DNA of 64,000 nucleotides from Agrococcus terreus (GCF_014645235.1 NZ_BMLM01000001.1:1550001-1614000), one strand, 5' to 3'; positions 7,114-18,100 are shown, counted from the stretch's first letter. Numbers and translations: made by a program. Notes: generated from the letters alone by a model not told the origin.

Positions 7114-8108
7114 TGCGCTTCGGACTCTTCGTGCCCCAGGGCTGGCGGCTCGACCTCGTGGGCATCGAACCGGCGGACCAGTGGCAGCGGATGCTCGCCG
7201 TCGCGCAGCGCGCCGACGCGGGTCCGTGGGAGTCGGTGTGGGTGTACGACCACATGCACACGACGCCGCACCCCACCGACGAGGCGACCCACGAGGCGTG
7301 GTCCCTCATGGCCGCGCTCGCCGCGAGCACCGAGCGGGTGCGGCTCGGCCAGATGTGCACGTGCATCGGCTACCGCAACCCGGCGCTGCTCGCGAAGATC
7401 GCGGCGACCGTCGACTGCATCTCGGACGGCCGGCTCGAGTTCGGCATCGGCGCCGGCTGGTACGAGCACGAGTGGCGCGCGTACGGCTACGGCTTCCCGG
7501 GTGTCGGCGAGCGCATCTCGGCGCTCCGCGACGGTGTGCAGATCATCCAGCGGCTCTGGGCGGACGGCGAGGCGACCGTCTCGTCCGAGTCGTTCGAGGT
7601 CGACGGCGCCATCTGCCGCCCGCAGCCGCTGCAGACCGGTCGCGACGGCCGGCCGCGCATCCCCACCTGGATCGCCGGCGGCGGCGAGCAGCGCACGCTC
7701 CGCTACGTCGCGAAGTGGGGCGACGCGGCGAACTTCGGCGGTGGGCCCGAGCAGTTCGCGCGCAAGCGCGACATCCTCCTCGGCCACCTCGAGCGCGAGG
7801 GCCGCGACCCGGCCGAGGTGCGGCTCTCGTCGAACCTCAACGTGGTGCTCCGCTCGACGGAAGAGGAGGCGCGGCGCGTCGCCGATGAGGTCAATGCTCG
7901 TGCCGACACGGCGTTGCCCGCGGAGCACGCCCGCAGCGGCTTCCGCACGCAGGGCGCGGTCGTCGGCACCCCGCAGCAGCTGCTCGACCACCTCGGCGCG
8001 ATGCGCGAGGCGGGGCTCGACACGCTCATCGCGTACATGCCGGAGGTCGCGTTCGACCAGGAGGGCATCGACCTCTTCGAGCGCGAGGTCATGCTGCACC
8101 TCGCGTAG
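7113..8108 (+). CDS. LLM-class F420-dependent oxidoreductase (Rv1855c-like)
   Basis: The 331-residue protein begins MRFGLFVPQGWRLDLVGI, the signature of the Rv1855c-like group of luciferase-like (TIM-barrel) monooxygenase-fold enzymes. It keeps the family segments VWVYDHMHT, IGYRNPALLAKIAATVD and FGIGAGWYEHEWRAYG. These proteins are predicted to use reduced coenzyme F420 or FMN; the substrate is unknown. The start codon overlaps the polA stop by one base (TGATG), so translation is coupled and the two genes are cotranscribed. A functional link to DNA replication is not implied by the sequence. Confidence 0.88.
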   Translation: MRFGLFVPQGWRLDLVGIEPADQWQRMLAVAQRADAGPWESVWVYDHMHTTPHPTDEATHEAWSLMAALAASTERVRLGQMCTCIGYRNPALLAKIAATVDCISDGRLEFGIGAGWYEHEWRAYGYGFPGVGERISALRDGVQIIQRLWADGEATVSSESFEVDGAICRPQPLQTGRDGRPRIPTWIAGGGEQRTLRYVAKWGDAANFGGGPEQFARKRDILLGHLEREGRDPAEVRLSSNLNVVLRSTEEEARRVADEVNARADTALPAEHARSGFRTQGAVVGTPQQLLDHLGAMREAGLDTLIAYMPEVAFDQEGIDLFEREVMLHLA

Positions 8109-8181
8109 CGACCGCGTCGACGCCGGCCGCGGCGGTCGCGGACGCGCCCGCACGCGCAGGCGATCCCTGGGGCCGCCCGCA

Positions 8182-8187
8182 TAGGGT
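8182..8187 (+). promoter_or_regulatory. -10 box of the DUF885 gene (leaderless)
   Basis: TAGGGT is followed by seven bases (GGGGCGC) and then the ATG at 8195, with no Shine-Dalgarno sequence other than this G-rich spacer. Confidence 0.6.
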
Positions 8188-8194
8188 GGGGCGC

Positions 8195-9886
8195 ATGACC
8201 GACCAGACCGCCGGCGCGCCGTCGCGCCCGCAGACCGACATCGACCGGATCGCCGAGGAGTACGTGCACCGCACGGCGGCGCTCAACCCGGAGCTCAACG
8301 TCTACCTCGGCCTCGAGGGCGACAAGGCGGGCTTCGGCGACTACTCGCCCGCCGGCCGCGCCGAGGCGGCCTCGCTCGCGAAGGACGTCCAGGCGCAGCT
8401 GCAGGCCGCCCAGCCCGTCGACGACATCGACTGGGTGACGAAGACCGACCTGCTGCGCGAGCTGCAGCTCGACATCGACGTCGAGGCCTCAGGTTGGGGC
8501 GACCGCGACCTCAACAACCTCGCGAGCCCCGCCACGGGCATCCGCGACATCTTCGACCTCATGCCCACCGCGTCCGAGGACGACTGGGCGCAGATCGCGC
8601 AGCGCATGCGCAACGTGCCGACGGCCATCGACGGCTACGTGGCCTCGCTCCGCAACGGCATCGCGAACGGCAACACCCCCGCCGGGCGCCAGATCGAGAA
8701 CGTGCTCGACCAGTACACCGAGTACGAGGCGGGCGAGGGCTTCTTCCGCGACCTCGCCGCCGCCGCGAAGGCCGGCGACGCCGACCTGCCCGAGTCGCTC
8801 CGGGGCGACCTCGCCGAGGCCGCGCGCGCCGCGACCGAGGCGCACGCGGGCCTCGCGCGGTTCCTCCGCGAGGAGCTCGCCGCCTCGGCCAATCCGGTCG
8901 ACGCCGTGGGCCGCGAGTTCTACTCGCTCATGTCGCGCCGCTTCCTCGGCGCGGAGGTCGACCTCGACGAGACCTATGCCTGGGGCATCGAGGAGCTCGA
9001 GCGCATGCGCGACGAGCAGGAGGCGATCGCCCGCGAGATCAAGCCGGGCGCGACGGTGCAGGAGGCGATCGCGTTCCTCGACCAGGACGAGTCGCGCAAG
9101 CTGCACGGCACCGACGCCCTCAAGGCATGGATGCAGCGCACGAGCGACCAGGCGATCGAGGAGCTCGGCCGCACCCACTTCGACATCGCCGAGCCCATCA
9201 AGGCGCTCGAATGCATGATCGCGCCGACGCAGACCGGCGGCATCTACTACACGGGCCCCGCGGACGACTTCTCGCGCCCCGGCCGCATGTGGTGGTCGGT
9301 GCCGAAGGGCGTCACGGAGTTCGACACCTGGCGCGAGCTCACGACCGTCTACCACGAGGGCGTCCCTGGCCACCACCTGCAGATCGCGCAGGCGACCTAC
9401 AACCGCGAGCAGCTCAACCTGTGGCGCCGAGTCGCCGGCACCTCGGGCCACGCCGAGGGCTGGGCGCTCTACGCGGAGCGCCTCATGGAGTCGCTCGGCT
9501 ACCTCGACGACCCCGCCGACCGCCTCGGGATGCTCGACGGCCAGCGCATGCGCGCCGCCCGAGTCGTGCTCGACATCGGCGTGCACCTCGGCAAGCCGCG
9601 CCTCGACGGCACGGGGGAGTGGGACTTCGACTACGCGTTCGACTTCCTGCGCTCGAACGTGAACATGAACGAGCCGTTCGTGCGCTTCGAGGTCAACCGC
9701 TACTTCGGCTGGCCCGGCCAGGCGCCGTCGTACAAGATCGGCCAGCGCATCTTCGAGCAGATCCGCGACGAGGCGAAGGAGGCGGAGGGTGACGCGTTCG
9801 ACCTCAAGCGCTTCCACATGCGCGTGCTGAACATCGGCGGCGTCGGCCTCGACACGCTGCGCCAGGCGGTGCTGCGCGGCGCGTGA
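8195..9886 (+). CDS. DUF885-family putative metallopeptidase
   Basis: The 563-residue cytoplasmic protein has no signal peptide or membrane segment. It matches the DUF885 family: a helical N-terminal half, then the zinc-binding-type motif YHEGVPGHHLQIAQ near residue 387, followed by SGHAEGWALYAERLM, which supplies the downstream glutamate typical of gluzincin-like peptidases. C-terminal helices follow. Peptidase activity has been proposed for the family, but the substrate is not known. It is transcribed alone from a TAGGGT box and followed by a hairpin. Confidence 0.9.
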   Translation: MTDQTAGAPSRPQTDIDRIAEEYVHRTAALNPELNVYLGLEGDKAGFGDYSPAGRAEAASLAKDVQAQLQAAQPVDDIDWVTKTDLLRELQLDIDVEASGWGDRDLNNLASPATGIRDIFDLMPTASEDDWAQIAQRMRNVPTAIDGYVASLRNGIANGNTPAGRQIENVLDQYTEYEAGEGFFRDLAAAAKAGDADLPESLRGDLAEAARAATEAHAGLARFLREELAASANPVDAVGREFYSLMSRRFLGAEVDLDETYAWGIEELERMRDEQEAIAREIKPGATVQEAIAFLDQDESRKLHGTDALKAWMQRTSDQAIEELGRTHFDIAEPIKALECMIAPTQTGGIYYTGPADDFSRPGRMWWSVPKGVTEFDTWRELTTVYHEGVPGHHLQIAQATYNREQLNLWRRVAGTSGHAEGWALYAERLMESLGYLDDPADRLGMLDGQRMRAARVVLDIGVHLGKPRLDGTGEWDFDYAFDFLRSNVNMNEPFVRFEVNRYFGWPGQAPSYKIGQRIFEQIRDEAKEAEGDAFDLKRFHMRVLNIGGVGLDTLRQAVLRGA

Positions 9887-9897
9887 CGCGCCCGCGT

Positions 9898-9933
9898 CGG
9901 CGGGGCTCCGGGCTGCGGCTCGGGGCCCCGCCG
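9898..9933 (+). terminator. Hairpin after the DUF885 gene
   Basis: CGGCGGGGC (9898-9906) pairs with GCCCCGCCG (9925-9933); the 18-base loop can form an inner short stem. It lies 12 bases after the stop codon and just before the rpsA promoter. Confidence 0.6.
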
Positions 9934-9937
9934 CCGG

Positions 9938-9966
9938 TTGTCGGCCTCTCCCTGCGCGTGTAGGCT
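9938..9966 (+). promoter_or_regulatory. rpsA promoter (TTGTCG-17-TAGGCT)
   Basis: A -35 box TTGTCG (9938-9943), a 17-base spacer and a -10 box TAGGCT (9961-9966) form the best sigma-70-type promoter in the window. The predicted leader is about 90 bases and includes a small CACG/CGTG hairpin just after the start of transcription. A long leader is usual for rpsA, which is often autoregulated. Confidence 0.75.
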
Positions 9967-10062
9967 TGCACGGTCACTCGTGTGGCACGCAATCCAACCG
10001 CTCTGCCGGCCGCGCTCCTGCGCGTCCCCGGCCCGACTCATCCCTGAAGGCTCATCATCTCC

Positions 10063-11520
10063 ATGACCACTGCAACGACCAAGGCTCCGAAGCAGGTCGC
10101 CGTGAACGACATCGGCTCGACCGAAGACTTCATGGCCGCCGTTGAGAAGACCCTGAAGTTCTTCAACGACGGCGACCTCATCGAGGGCACCGTCGTCAAG
10201 ATCGACCGCGACGAGGTCCTCCTCGACGTCGGCTACAAGACCGAGGGCGTCATCCCCTCGCGCGAGCTCTCCATCAAGCACGACGTCGACCCCACTGAGG
10301 TCGTCGAGGTCGGCGACTCCGTCGAGGCCCTCGTCCTCCAGAAGGAGGACAAGGAGGGTCGTCTGATCCTCTCGAAGAAGCGCGCCCAGTACGAGCGCGC
10401 CTGGGGCGACGTGGAGCGCATCAAGGACGAGGACGGCGTCGTCACCGGCACGGTCATCGAGGTCGTCAAGGGCGGTCTCATCGTCGACATCGGCCTCCGC
10501 GGCTTCCTCCCGGCCTCGCTCATCGAGCTGCGCCGCGTCCGCGACCTCACGCCGTACCTCGGCCAGGAGATCGAGGCGAAGATCCTCGAGCTCGACAAGA
10601 ACCGCAACAACGTGGTCCTCTCGCGCCGTGCGCTGCTCGAGCAGACGCAGTCGGAGTCGCGCGGCCAGTTCCTGCAGTCGCTGCAGAAGGGCCAGGTCCG
10701 CAAGGGCGTCGTCTCGTCGATCGTCAACTTCGGCGCGTTCGTCGACCTGGGCGGCGTGGACGGCCTCGTGCACGTCTCCGAGCTCTCGTGGAAGCACATC
10801 GAGCACGCCTCCGAGGTCGTCGAGGTCGGCCAGGAGGTCACCGTCGAGATCCTCACGGTCGAGCTCGACCGCGAGCGCGTCTCGCTCTCGCTCAAGGCGA
10901 CGCAGGAGGACCCCTGGCAGGTCTTCGCCCGCACGCACGCGATCGGCCAGGTCGCGCCGGGCAAGGTCACCAAGCTCGTCACGTTCGGCGCGTTCGTGCG
11001 CGTCGCGGACGGCATCGAGGGCCTCGTGCACATCTCGGAGCTGTCGAGCCGCCACGTCGAGACCGCCGACCAGGTCGTCTCGGTCGGCGACGAGGTCTTC
11101 GTGAAGATCATCGACATCGACCTCGAGCGCCGCCGCATCTCGCTCTCGCTGAAGCAGGCGAACGAGGGCGTCGACCCCGAGGGCACCGACTTCGACCCGG
11201 CGCTCTACGGCATGCTCGCCGAGTACGACGAGCAGGGCAACTACAAGTTCCCGGAGGGCTTCGACCCCGAGACGAACGAGTGGAAGGAAGGCTCGGACGC
11301 CGCCCGCGAGGCCTGGGAGGCCGAGTACGCCGCAGCGCAGTCGCGCTGGGAGGCGCACAAGGCGCAGGTGGCGTCGGCTCGCGACGCCGAGACGCTGTCG
11401 AACGACGTGCCCTCGAGCGCGCAGAGCTTCGGCGGCAACGAGGAGTCCTCGGCCGGCACGCTCGCCGACGACGAGGCGCTCGCCGCCCTGCGCGAGAAGC
11501 TCACCGGCTCGGCCGAGTAG
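10063..11520 (+). CDS. rpsA: 30S ribosomal protein S1
   Basis: The 485-residue protein contains four S1 (OB-fold) RNA-binding domains at about residues 37-105, 124-190, 210-278 and 296-365, each with the pattern G-x-V-x3-x-F-G-A-F-V (for example VVSSIVNFGAFVDLG). An acidic C-terminal tail rich in Asp, Glu, Ala and Ser follows. Four domains is the usual actinobacterial count, against six in enterobacteria. S1 helps mRNA bind the 30S subunit. GAAGG lies about 13 bases before the ATG. It is a single-gene transcript with its own promoter and a very strong terminator. Confidence 0.97.
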   Translation: MTTATTKAPKQVAVNDIGSTEDFMAAVEKTLKFFNDGDLIEGTVVKIDRDEVLLDVGYKTEGVIPSRELSIKHDVDPTEVVEVGDSVEALVLQKEDKEGRLILSKKRAQYERAWGDVERIKDEDGVVTGTVIEVVKGGLIVDIGLRGFLPASLIELRRVRDLTPYLGQEIEAKILELDKNRNNVVLSRRALLEQTQSESRGQFLQSLQKGQVRKGVVSSIVNFGAFVDLGGVDGLVHVSELSWKHIEHASEVVEVGQEVTVEILTVELDRERVSLSLKATQEDPWQVFARTHAIGQVAPGKVTKLVTFGAFVRVADGIEGLVHISELSSRHVETADQVVSVGDEVFVKIIDIDLERRRISLSLKQANEGVDPEGTDFDPALYGMLAEYDEQGNYKFPEGFDPETNEWKEGSDAAREAWEAEYAAAQSRWEAHKAQVASARDAETLSNDVPSSAQSFGGNEESSAGTLADDEALAALREKLTGSAE

Positions 11521-11526
11521 CACGCA

Positions 11527-11574
11527 GCACGACAGCGGGCCGCACCCCTCGGGGTGCGGCCCGCTCTGTCGTGC
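11527..11574 (+). terminator. Strong rpsA terminator
   Basis: A 15-bp perfect stem (11534-11548 with 11551-11565) is extended by an outer 7-bp stem (11527-11533 with 11568-11574) after a two-base bulge. It starts 7 bases after the rpsA stop codon. Confidence 0.85.
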
Positions 11575-11612
11575 GGGCGTGCTCGGCCACCCCGATCTGC
11601 GAGGATCGGGGC

Positions 11613-13028
11613 ATGCCCTCCCACGAGCGCCTCGAGCGCGCCCTCGCGTACGCCGACCGCTGGATCGCCTACCGCCGCTGGCGCTTCAGGGTGCCCGGCG
11701 TGCAGGTCGCCGTGCGGGTCGGCGGCGAGCTCGTGCTCGACACGGCGCACGGCCTCGCAGACGTCGCCGCCCGCGAGCCGCTCACCCCGGCGCACCGCTT
11801 CCGCATCGCCTCGCACTCGAAGGCGCTCGCCGCGATCGTCGTGCTGCGGCTCGTCGACGAGGGCCGCGTGCGGCTCGACGACGAGGCGCAGGCGCACGCG
11901 CCGCAGCTGGCGGGCACCGACGCGGGCGCGCTCACGGTGCGCGAGCTGCTGTCCCACGGCGGCGGCGCGACGCGGGACGGCGACGACGTGTCGCACTGGC
12001 ACCTGCAGCGAGACTTCCCGGACGCCGACGCCCTCGCGGCCCTCGCCCGCGGCGGCGCGGGGCGGATCGCCGCCTCGACCGAGTTCAAGTACTCCAACGT
12101 CGGCTTCGGCATCCTCGGGCTCGTCGTCGAGGGCGCGACGGGGGAGCCGTACGGCGCCGCCTTCGACCGGCTGCTCGCCCGCCCGCTCGGGCTCGCCGCC
12201 ACCGCGGCCGACCTCGACGACCGCGTGCCCGGCGCCCGCACCGGCGCGCCCCTCGCGACCGGCCACAGCGGCATCCACTCGAGCGAGGCGCGCATCGCCT
12301 TCGCGAGCCCCGGCACGGGCGCCCTCGCCGCCGCGACCGGCGCGGCCTCGACCGCGGCCGAACTGACCGACGCGCTCCGCACGGTCGCCGACGCCGACGA
12401 CCGGCTGCTCTCGGCCGCCTCGCGGCGCCGGATGCGGCAGCGGCAGTGGACGACGGCGGGCCGCGACGGGAGCCAGGCGGGCTACGGCCTCGGCCTCATG
12501 CTGCGCGAGCTCGACGGCCGCACCTGGGTCGGCCACGGCGGCGCCTGGACCGGCCAGGCCACCCGCACGCTCGTCGACCCCGAGCGCGACCTGGTCGTGT
12601 CGGTCCTCACGAACGCGATCGACGGCCCGGCGGAGGAGCTCGCGATCGGCGTCGCGCGCATCCTGCATGCGGGCCTCGAGGAGCCTGGCGCCGACGTCGA
12701 CCTGGAGCTCCTGCGCTCGTTCGAGGGCGCCTACGCGAGCATCTGGGGCCGGCTCGACGTCGTCGAGCTCGGCGGGCGCCTGCTCGGCATCCCGCCGACG
12801 GCGGCCGATCCGCTCGCCGCCGTCGACGTGCTGACGCCCGAGGGCGACGACCGGGTGCGGATCGCGGCCGCGACCGGGATGGGATCCGGCCACGAGGTCG
12901 CGGTCGCCGCGCGCGGCGCCGACGGCCGGGTGGCGTGGTGGGGCGGCGCCTGGCACATGGCTGCGGTGGACGCGGTGCCCGCCGACGCGGTGCCTGCCGA
13001 CGCCGAGCCGGCGGGGGAGCGGCCCTAG
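11613..13028 (+). CDS. Serine hydrolase of the beta-lactamase/class C fold
   Basis: The 471-residue protein shows the SxxK nucleophile motif in RIASHSKALAA (about residue 69), a YxN motif in FKYSNVGFGILG, and the C-terminal WVGHGGAWTGQ region equivalent to the H/KxG motif. It has no signal peptide, so it probably acts in the cytoplasm on an ester or peptide rather than as a secreted antibiotic-resistance enzyme. About 120 extra residues follow the catalytic domain, as in many esterase EstB-like and D-aminopeptidase-like family members. GAGGAT lies 6 bases before the ATG and is a weak candidate -10 box. The stop codon overlaps that of the convergent DUF4126 gene. Confidence 0.88.
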   Translation: MPSHERLERALAYADRWIAYRRWRFRVPGVQVAVRVGGELVLDTAHGLADVAAREPLTPAHRFRIASHSKALAAIVVLRLVDEGRVRLDDEAQAHAPQLAGTDAGALTVRELLSHGGGATRDGDDVSHWHLQRDFPDADALAALARGGAGRIAASTEFKYSNVGFGILGLVVEGATGEPYGAAFDRLLARPLGLAATAADLDDRVPGARTGAPLATGHSGIHSSEARIAFASPGTGALAAATGAASTAAELTDALRTVADADDRLLSAASRRRMRQRQWTTAGRDGSQAGYGLGLMLRELDGRTWVGHGGAWTGQATRTLVDPERDLVVSVLTNAIDGPAEELAIGVARILHAGLEEPGADVDLELLRSFEGAYASIWGRLDVVELGGRLLGIPPTAADPLAAVDVLTPEGDDRVRIAAATGMGSGHEVAVAARGADGRVAWWGGAWHMAAVDAVPADAVPADAEPAGERP

Positions 13029-13648
13029 GCCCCAGCCGCCCGCTCGGTCGCGCTGCGGAGGTCGGCGTTCCGCCGCCGTCGCGCGGTGCGCACGAGCGAC
13101 CAGGCGAACAGGCCCAGCAGCACGAGCACGACGAGCACGAGCAGCGGCGCGACGAGCGCGAGCACCGACAGGCCGACGGCGCCGGCGTCCTCGATCGTCG
13201 ACACCACCGGTGCGGCCGCGCCGCCGGTCGCGACATTCGCCGCGGGCCGGAGCGCCGTCTTCCCGGCATGCACGACGAGCGCGATCACGGCGCCCAGCAC
13301 GATCGGCACCCACTGGTTCGAGGCGAAGAACTCCGCCGGGTCCGAGACCGCCACGGTCGACGAGGTGGTCGACGAGCCGAACACGAGACCGCCCGCGGCG
13401 GGCCGCACGAGCGTCTGCAGCACGTCGTTGACGCTGTCGACGGCCGGCACCTTGTCGGCGACGACCTCGACGACGAGCAGCACGGCGATGATGCCGATCA
13501 CCCACCAGCTCGACAGCCACGCCCAGCCCTCCGGCAGCTGGAGCACGTCGGGCAGCAGCCGCGCCACGAGACCGACGACGAGCAGCGGCACGTAGGCGTT
13601 CATGCCGGCCGCGGCGGCGAGGCCGGCACCCGTCAGCAGCTCGAGCAT
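13025..13648 (-). CDS. DUF4126 membrane protein
   Basis: The 207-residue protein is predicted to be integral to the membrane, with hydrophobic segments near residues 5-30, 45-65, 115-140 and 165-190. The N-terminus LLTGAGLAAAAGMNAYVPLL and the central AVDSVNDVLQTLVRPAAGGLVFG match the DUF4126 family; the function of the family is unknown. GGGAGG lies 4 bases before the ATG, and a TAGCAT box on the minus strand (13688-13693) would give a leader of about 33 bases. It converges with the hydrolase gene, sharing stop-codon bases. Confidence 0.85.
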   Translation of the reverse strand: MLELLTGAGLAAAAGMNAYVPLLVVGLVARLLPDVLQLPEGWAWLSSWWVIGIIAVLLVVEVVADKVPAVDSVNDVLQTLVRPAAGGLVFGSSTTSSTVAVSDPAEFFASNQWVPIVLGAVIALVVHAGKTALRPAANVATGGAAAPVVSTIEDAGAVGLSVLALVAPLLVLVVLVLLGLFAWSLVRTARRRRNADLRSATERAAGA

Positions 13649-13736
13649 CGGACCTCCCGTCGCGCGGCGCGGTCGCCGCTCGAGCGAATGCTAGCCCGCC
13701 CCGGCGAGCATGCGCCCGAACCGGCGCCGCGCGCGG

Positions 13737-13742
13737 TAGCGT
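13737..13742 (+). promoter_or_regulatory. -10 box of the sensor kinase gene (leaderless)
   Basis: TAGCGT ends 6 bases before the ATG at 13749. The divergent DUF4126 promoter box TAGCAT lies about 45 bases away on the other strand. Confidence 0.5.
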
Positions 13743-13748
13743 GCTCCC

Positions 13749-15367
<1,619 letters not shown>

Positions 15368-15371
<4 letters not shown>

Positions 15372-16570
15372 CGATCGACCTGCTGACCCTCTCGCTCATG
15401 GTGGCGCTCGTCGTGCACGTCGCCGGCGTGCTGTTCATCGTCGAGACGATGCTCCGCAAGGAGGACCGCTCCGGCCGCGTGTGGGCGCTCGCGTTCCTCG
15501 CGGCGATGCTCACGACCGAGGCCTACATGGTGTGGGCGGCGACCGAGGGCTCGTGGTGGGCGGTCGCGGTCGGCAACGCCACCTTCGTCGGCGGCACAGG
15601 GCTCCTGTGGCTCGGCTGCCGCTCGTTCAACGACCGCACCATCCAGCGCCAGGGCGCCATCGTCGCGCTCGCGGCCGCCGCGACCGCCGTCGCCGTCGCG
15701 CTCGAGGGCGACGCAGGCGGCGACTGGGCCGGCCACTGGCTGCTCTTCGGCGGCAACGCGGTGTTCGCGGCGCTCGGCGCCGCGGAGGCCTGGCGGGGTG
15801 CGATGCGCCGCAACGGCACCGCCATCGGCCTCGGCATCGTGCTCGCGATCGAGGCGGTCTTCTTCGGCGCGCGGCTCGTGGTGTCGGTGACGGTCGGCAC
15901 CGACAGCGAGGTGTTCCGCGTCTGGCTCGGCAGCGAGGTCTCCGGCATCCTCACGATCGTGCTCACGATCGTCGCGGTCGTCGTCGCCTCGGTGCTCCGG
16001 GCCGAGAGCGTCCGGATGCGCGGCACCGACGACTCCGCCGTGCTCGCCATCGCCCCCGACGGCGTGCTGCTGCGCTCGACGTTCCTGCGCGTGCTCGGCG
16101 GCCGCCTCATGCGCGCGAACCGCCGCGAGGAGCTCTTCGGCGTGCTCGCGGTGCACATCGACGCGCTGCCGCGCATCGCCACCGCGTTCGGCGCCGACGA
16201 GGCCGAGCACGTGCGCCAGACCGTGCGCGCCGCCGCCCGGCGCCTGTCGCCGACGACGGCGGTGCTCGGCGCCGACGACGACGGCACGCTGCTGCTCGCG
16301 TTCCAGCCGGCGACGCTCGCCGAGGCGCGCCAGCTCGCGGCCCGCGTGCACCGCGCGATGCTCGACCAGCTGCGCACCGCGGGCGCCCAGGTGATGCCGG
16401 CGATCGGGATGGGCGTGAGCCTCACGAGCGTGGTCGGCTACGACCACCGCGCGATCGTCGCCTCCGCGATCGCCGCGGCGCAGCGCGCCATCGGCAGCGA
16501 CGACACCTCGGTCGTGCTCGCCGGCGAGGAGGACGTGCCGGTCGGACGGCGCCGCTCGCCGCACGTCTGA
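15368..16570 (+). CDS. Seven-TM protein with degenerate GGDEF-like domain
   Basis: The 400-residue protein has seven hydrophobic segments (residues about 5-25, 35-52, 58-78, 92-112, 118-138, 152-175 and 190-215). A cytoplasmic domain at about 230-390 has the length and secondary-structure order of a diguanylate cyclase: LFGVLAVHIDALPRIATAFG, a helix, TAVLGADDDGTLLLAF, then VMPAIGMGVSLTS. Where an active cyclase has GG(D/E)EF, this protein reads GADDDGT, and the usual metal-binding Asp pattern is incomplete, so cyclic-di-GMP synthesis is unlikely. The start overlaps the kinase stop (ATGA), which suggests a role in the same signalling pathway. The GGDEF-like assignment is by pattern and less certain than the membrane topology. 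Confidence 0.75.
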
Positions 16571-16625
16571 CCGCCGCGCGCAGCGGGCGCGCGCGACCCG
16601 GGCAGTGCCGCGGTCCGCCGCAGCG

Positions 16626-17450
16626 CTACGCCGTGCGGCGGTAGCCGACGCCGCGGACCGTCTCGATCCAGCGGGGGTCGGCGGGCGACTCGCCGAGCTT
16701 GCGGCGCAGGTTCGCGACGTGCACCTCGATCGCGCGGGCGTCGTGCTCGCTGAGGTACTGGTCGCGCTCACCGCGCTCGCCGCGGAGCATGCTCGCGAGC
16801 TGCAGCTTCGAGACGACCCGGCGGCCGGACCCCAGCAGCATCCGCAGGATGTCGAACTCGCTGCGGGTGAGCTCGAGCTCCTCGCCCTCGAGCTCCACGA
16901 CCCGGGCGTCGGGCTCGACGCGGAGGCCGCGGTGCTCGAGCCAGCTCGTCTCCGGCGCGGCGGCCTCCACCCAGGGGAGCGGGCCGGTGAGGTGCAGCTG
17001 GTGCTGCGCGGCGCCCACGGACGTCGGCGTGGTCGGATGCGGCGCGGACGGCCGCGGCGCGGACGGGTGGGGCACCTGGAGCTCACGAGGGCGGCGCATC
17101 ATGGCCTCGATGCGGGCGCGCAGCTCGCGCGGGCGGAAGGGCTTGACGATGTAGTCGTCGGCGCCCGTCTGCAGGCCCTGGAGCGTGTCGATCTCGTCGC
17201 CGCGCGCCGTGATCATGACGATGTAGGCGCTCGACGAGTTGCGGATCTGGCGCGCTGCCTCGAAGCCGTCGATGCCGGGCATGTTCACGTCGATCGTGAC
17301 GACGACCGGGTCGTGCCGGCGCACGAGGTCGACGCCGGTGACGCCGTCGCTCGCCGCGTGGACGGTGAAGCCTGCCTGCGTGAGCACCTGCGCGAGCAGC
17401 TCGCGGATGTCCTCGCCATCCTCGATGACGACCGCAACGTCCTTGTCCAC
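16626..17450 (-). CDS. OmpR/PhoB-family response regulator
   Basis: The protein (274 residues from the chosen start) has a receiver domain at residues 4-118: acidic pair Glu10-Asp11, phospho-acceptor Asp54 in VVTIDVNMPGIDG, and Lys in DYIVKPFRPRELRARIEAMM. A linker of about 50 residues is rich in Pro and His. The C-terminal winged helix (about 170-270) contains LTRSEFDILRMLL and AIEVHVANLRRKLGE...VRGVGYR. It should bind DNA when phosphorylated. The start is taken as GTG at 17450 because GGAGGG lies 4 bases upstream; an in-frame ATG at 17513 gives 295 residues but is upstream of a TATCAT -10-like box (17497-17502). The gene converges on the kinase/GGDEF-like pair, its probable partner. Confidence 0.9.
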   Translation of the reverse strand: MDKDVAVVIEDGEDIRELLAQVLTQAGFTVHAASDGVTGVDLVRRHDPVVVTIDVNMPGIDGFEAARQIRNSSSAYIVMITARGDEIDTLQGLQTGADDYIVKPFRPRELRARIEAMMRRPRELQVPHPSAPRPSAPHPTTPTSVGAAQHQLHLTGPLPWVEAAAPETSWLEHRGLRVEPDARVVELEGEELELTRSEFDILRMLLGSGRRVVSKLQLASMLRGERGERDQYLSEHDARAIEVHVANLRRKLGESPADPRWIETVRGVGYRRTA

Positions 17451-17587
17451 GACGCCCTCCGGATCCCTGCGCCCCTCGTGACGGGTCGCGTCCGCTGATG
17501 ATAGCGCGGTCATGGGGTGCCTCCGCAGGTTCGGGGTCGGGTCGGCGGGCCGCTGCTCGAAGGCACCGCGGCCGCTCCGCGGCGCGC

Positions 17588-18100
17588 TCATCCGACGCTC
17601 CTGCGCCGCGCTGCCGTCGGCGGCGCCAGCAGGACGACGGCGACGAGCACCATGGCGGCGGCGAGGAGCGGCACCGCGAGGCCCGGCGCCACCACGGCCT
17701 CGGCGATGCCGCCGATGCCGGGGAGCCGAAGGCTCGGGGCCCACACCTCGCCGCCGACGACGGCGTCGCGGGCCGGGCTCCCCCCGGGACCGGCCGCGGC
17801 CGTCGTGATCGTCCACTCCTGCTCGCCGGTGCGCTCGACGGCCTCGACGCGCTCGAGCGCGATGCCGCCCGCGACGGCGGCGGGGAGGCCGACGAGGTCG
17901 CCGGCGGCGAGGCCGTCGACGGGCGCGCGGGTGACGACGACGAGGTCGCCGCCCGAGAGCGAGGGCCGCAGCGACGCGCCGTCGACCGCGAGCGGCCGGG
18001 CGAGCCCCGCGAGGGAGGCGGCCCAGAGCACCGCTGCGGCTGCGAGGCACACGCCGGCGATCGCCAGCAGCGCGATCGCGGTGCGGCGCGCGGCGATCAT
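17588..18100 (-). CDS. Signal peptidase I-like (S26) membrane protein, probably inactive or atypical
   Basis: The 170-residue protein has an N-terminal membrane segment (residues 8-30), then a short S26-type core, LAVDGASLRPSLSGGDLVVV, where Ser corresponds to the catalytic serine and the GDLV repeat is conserved. A second membrane segment lies at about 135-158. In bacterial-type enzymes a Lys follows, and in SipW/ER-type enzymes an HRV; here the equivalent stretch reads ALERVEAVE, so neither general base is seen. It could be a degenerate SipW-type peptidase. No typical substrate genes are adjacent. A possible 39-codon reading frame overlaps its start by four bases. Function uncertain. Confidence 0.7.
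   Translation of the reverse strand: MIAARRTAIALLAIAGVCLAAAAVLWAASLAGLARPLAVDGASLRPSLSGGDLVVVTRAPVDGLAAGDLVGLPAAVAGGIALERVEAVERTGEQEWTITTAAAGPGGSPARDAVVGGEVWAPSLRLPGIGGIAEAVVAPGLAVPLLAAAMVLVAVVLLAPPTAARRRSVG

Noticed and set aside
11613-13028. Secreted antibiotic-resistance beta-lactamase
   Set aside because: There is no signal peptide and the protein is much longer than typical enzymes; it is better called a beta-lactamase-fold hydrolase.
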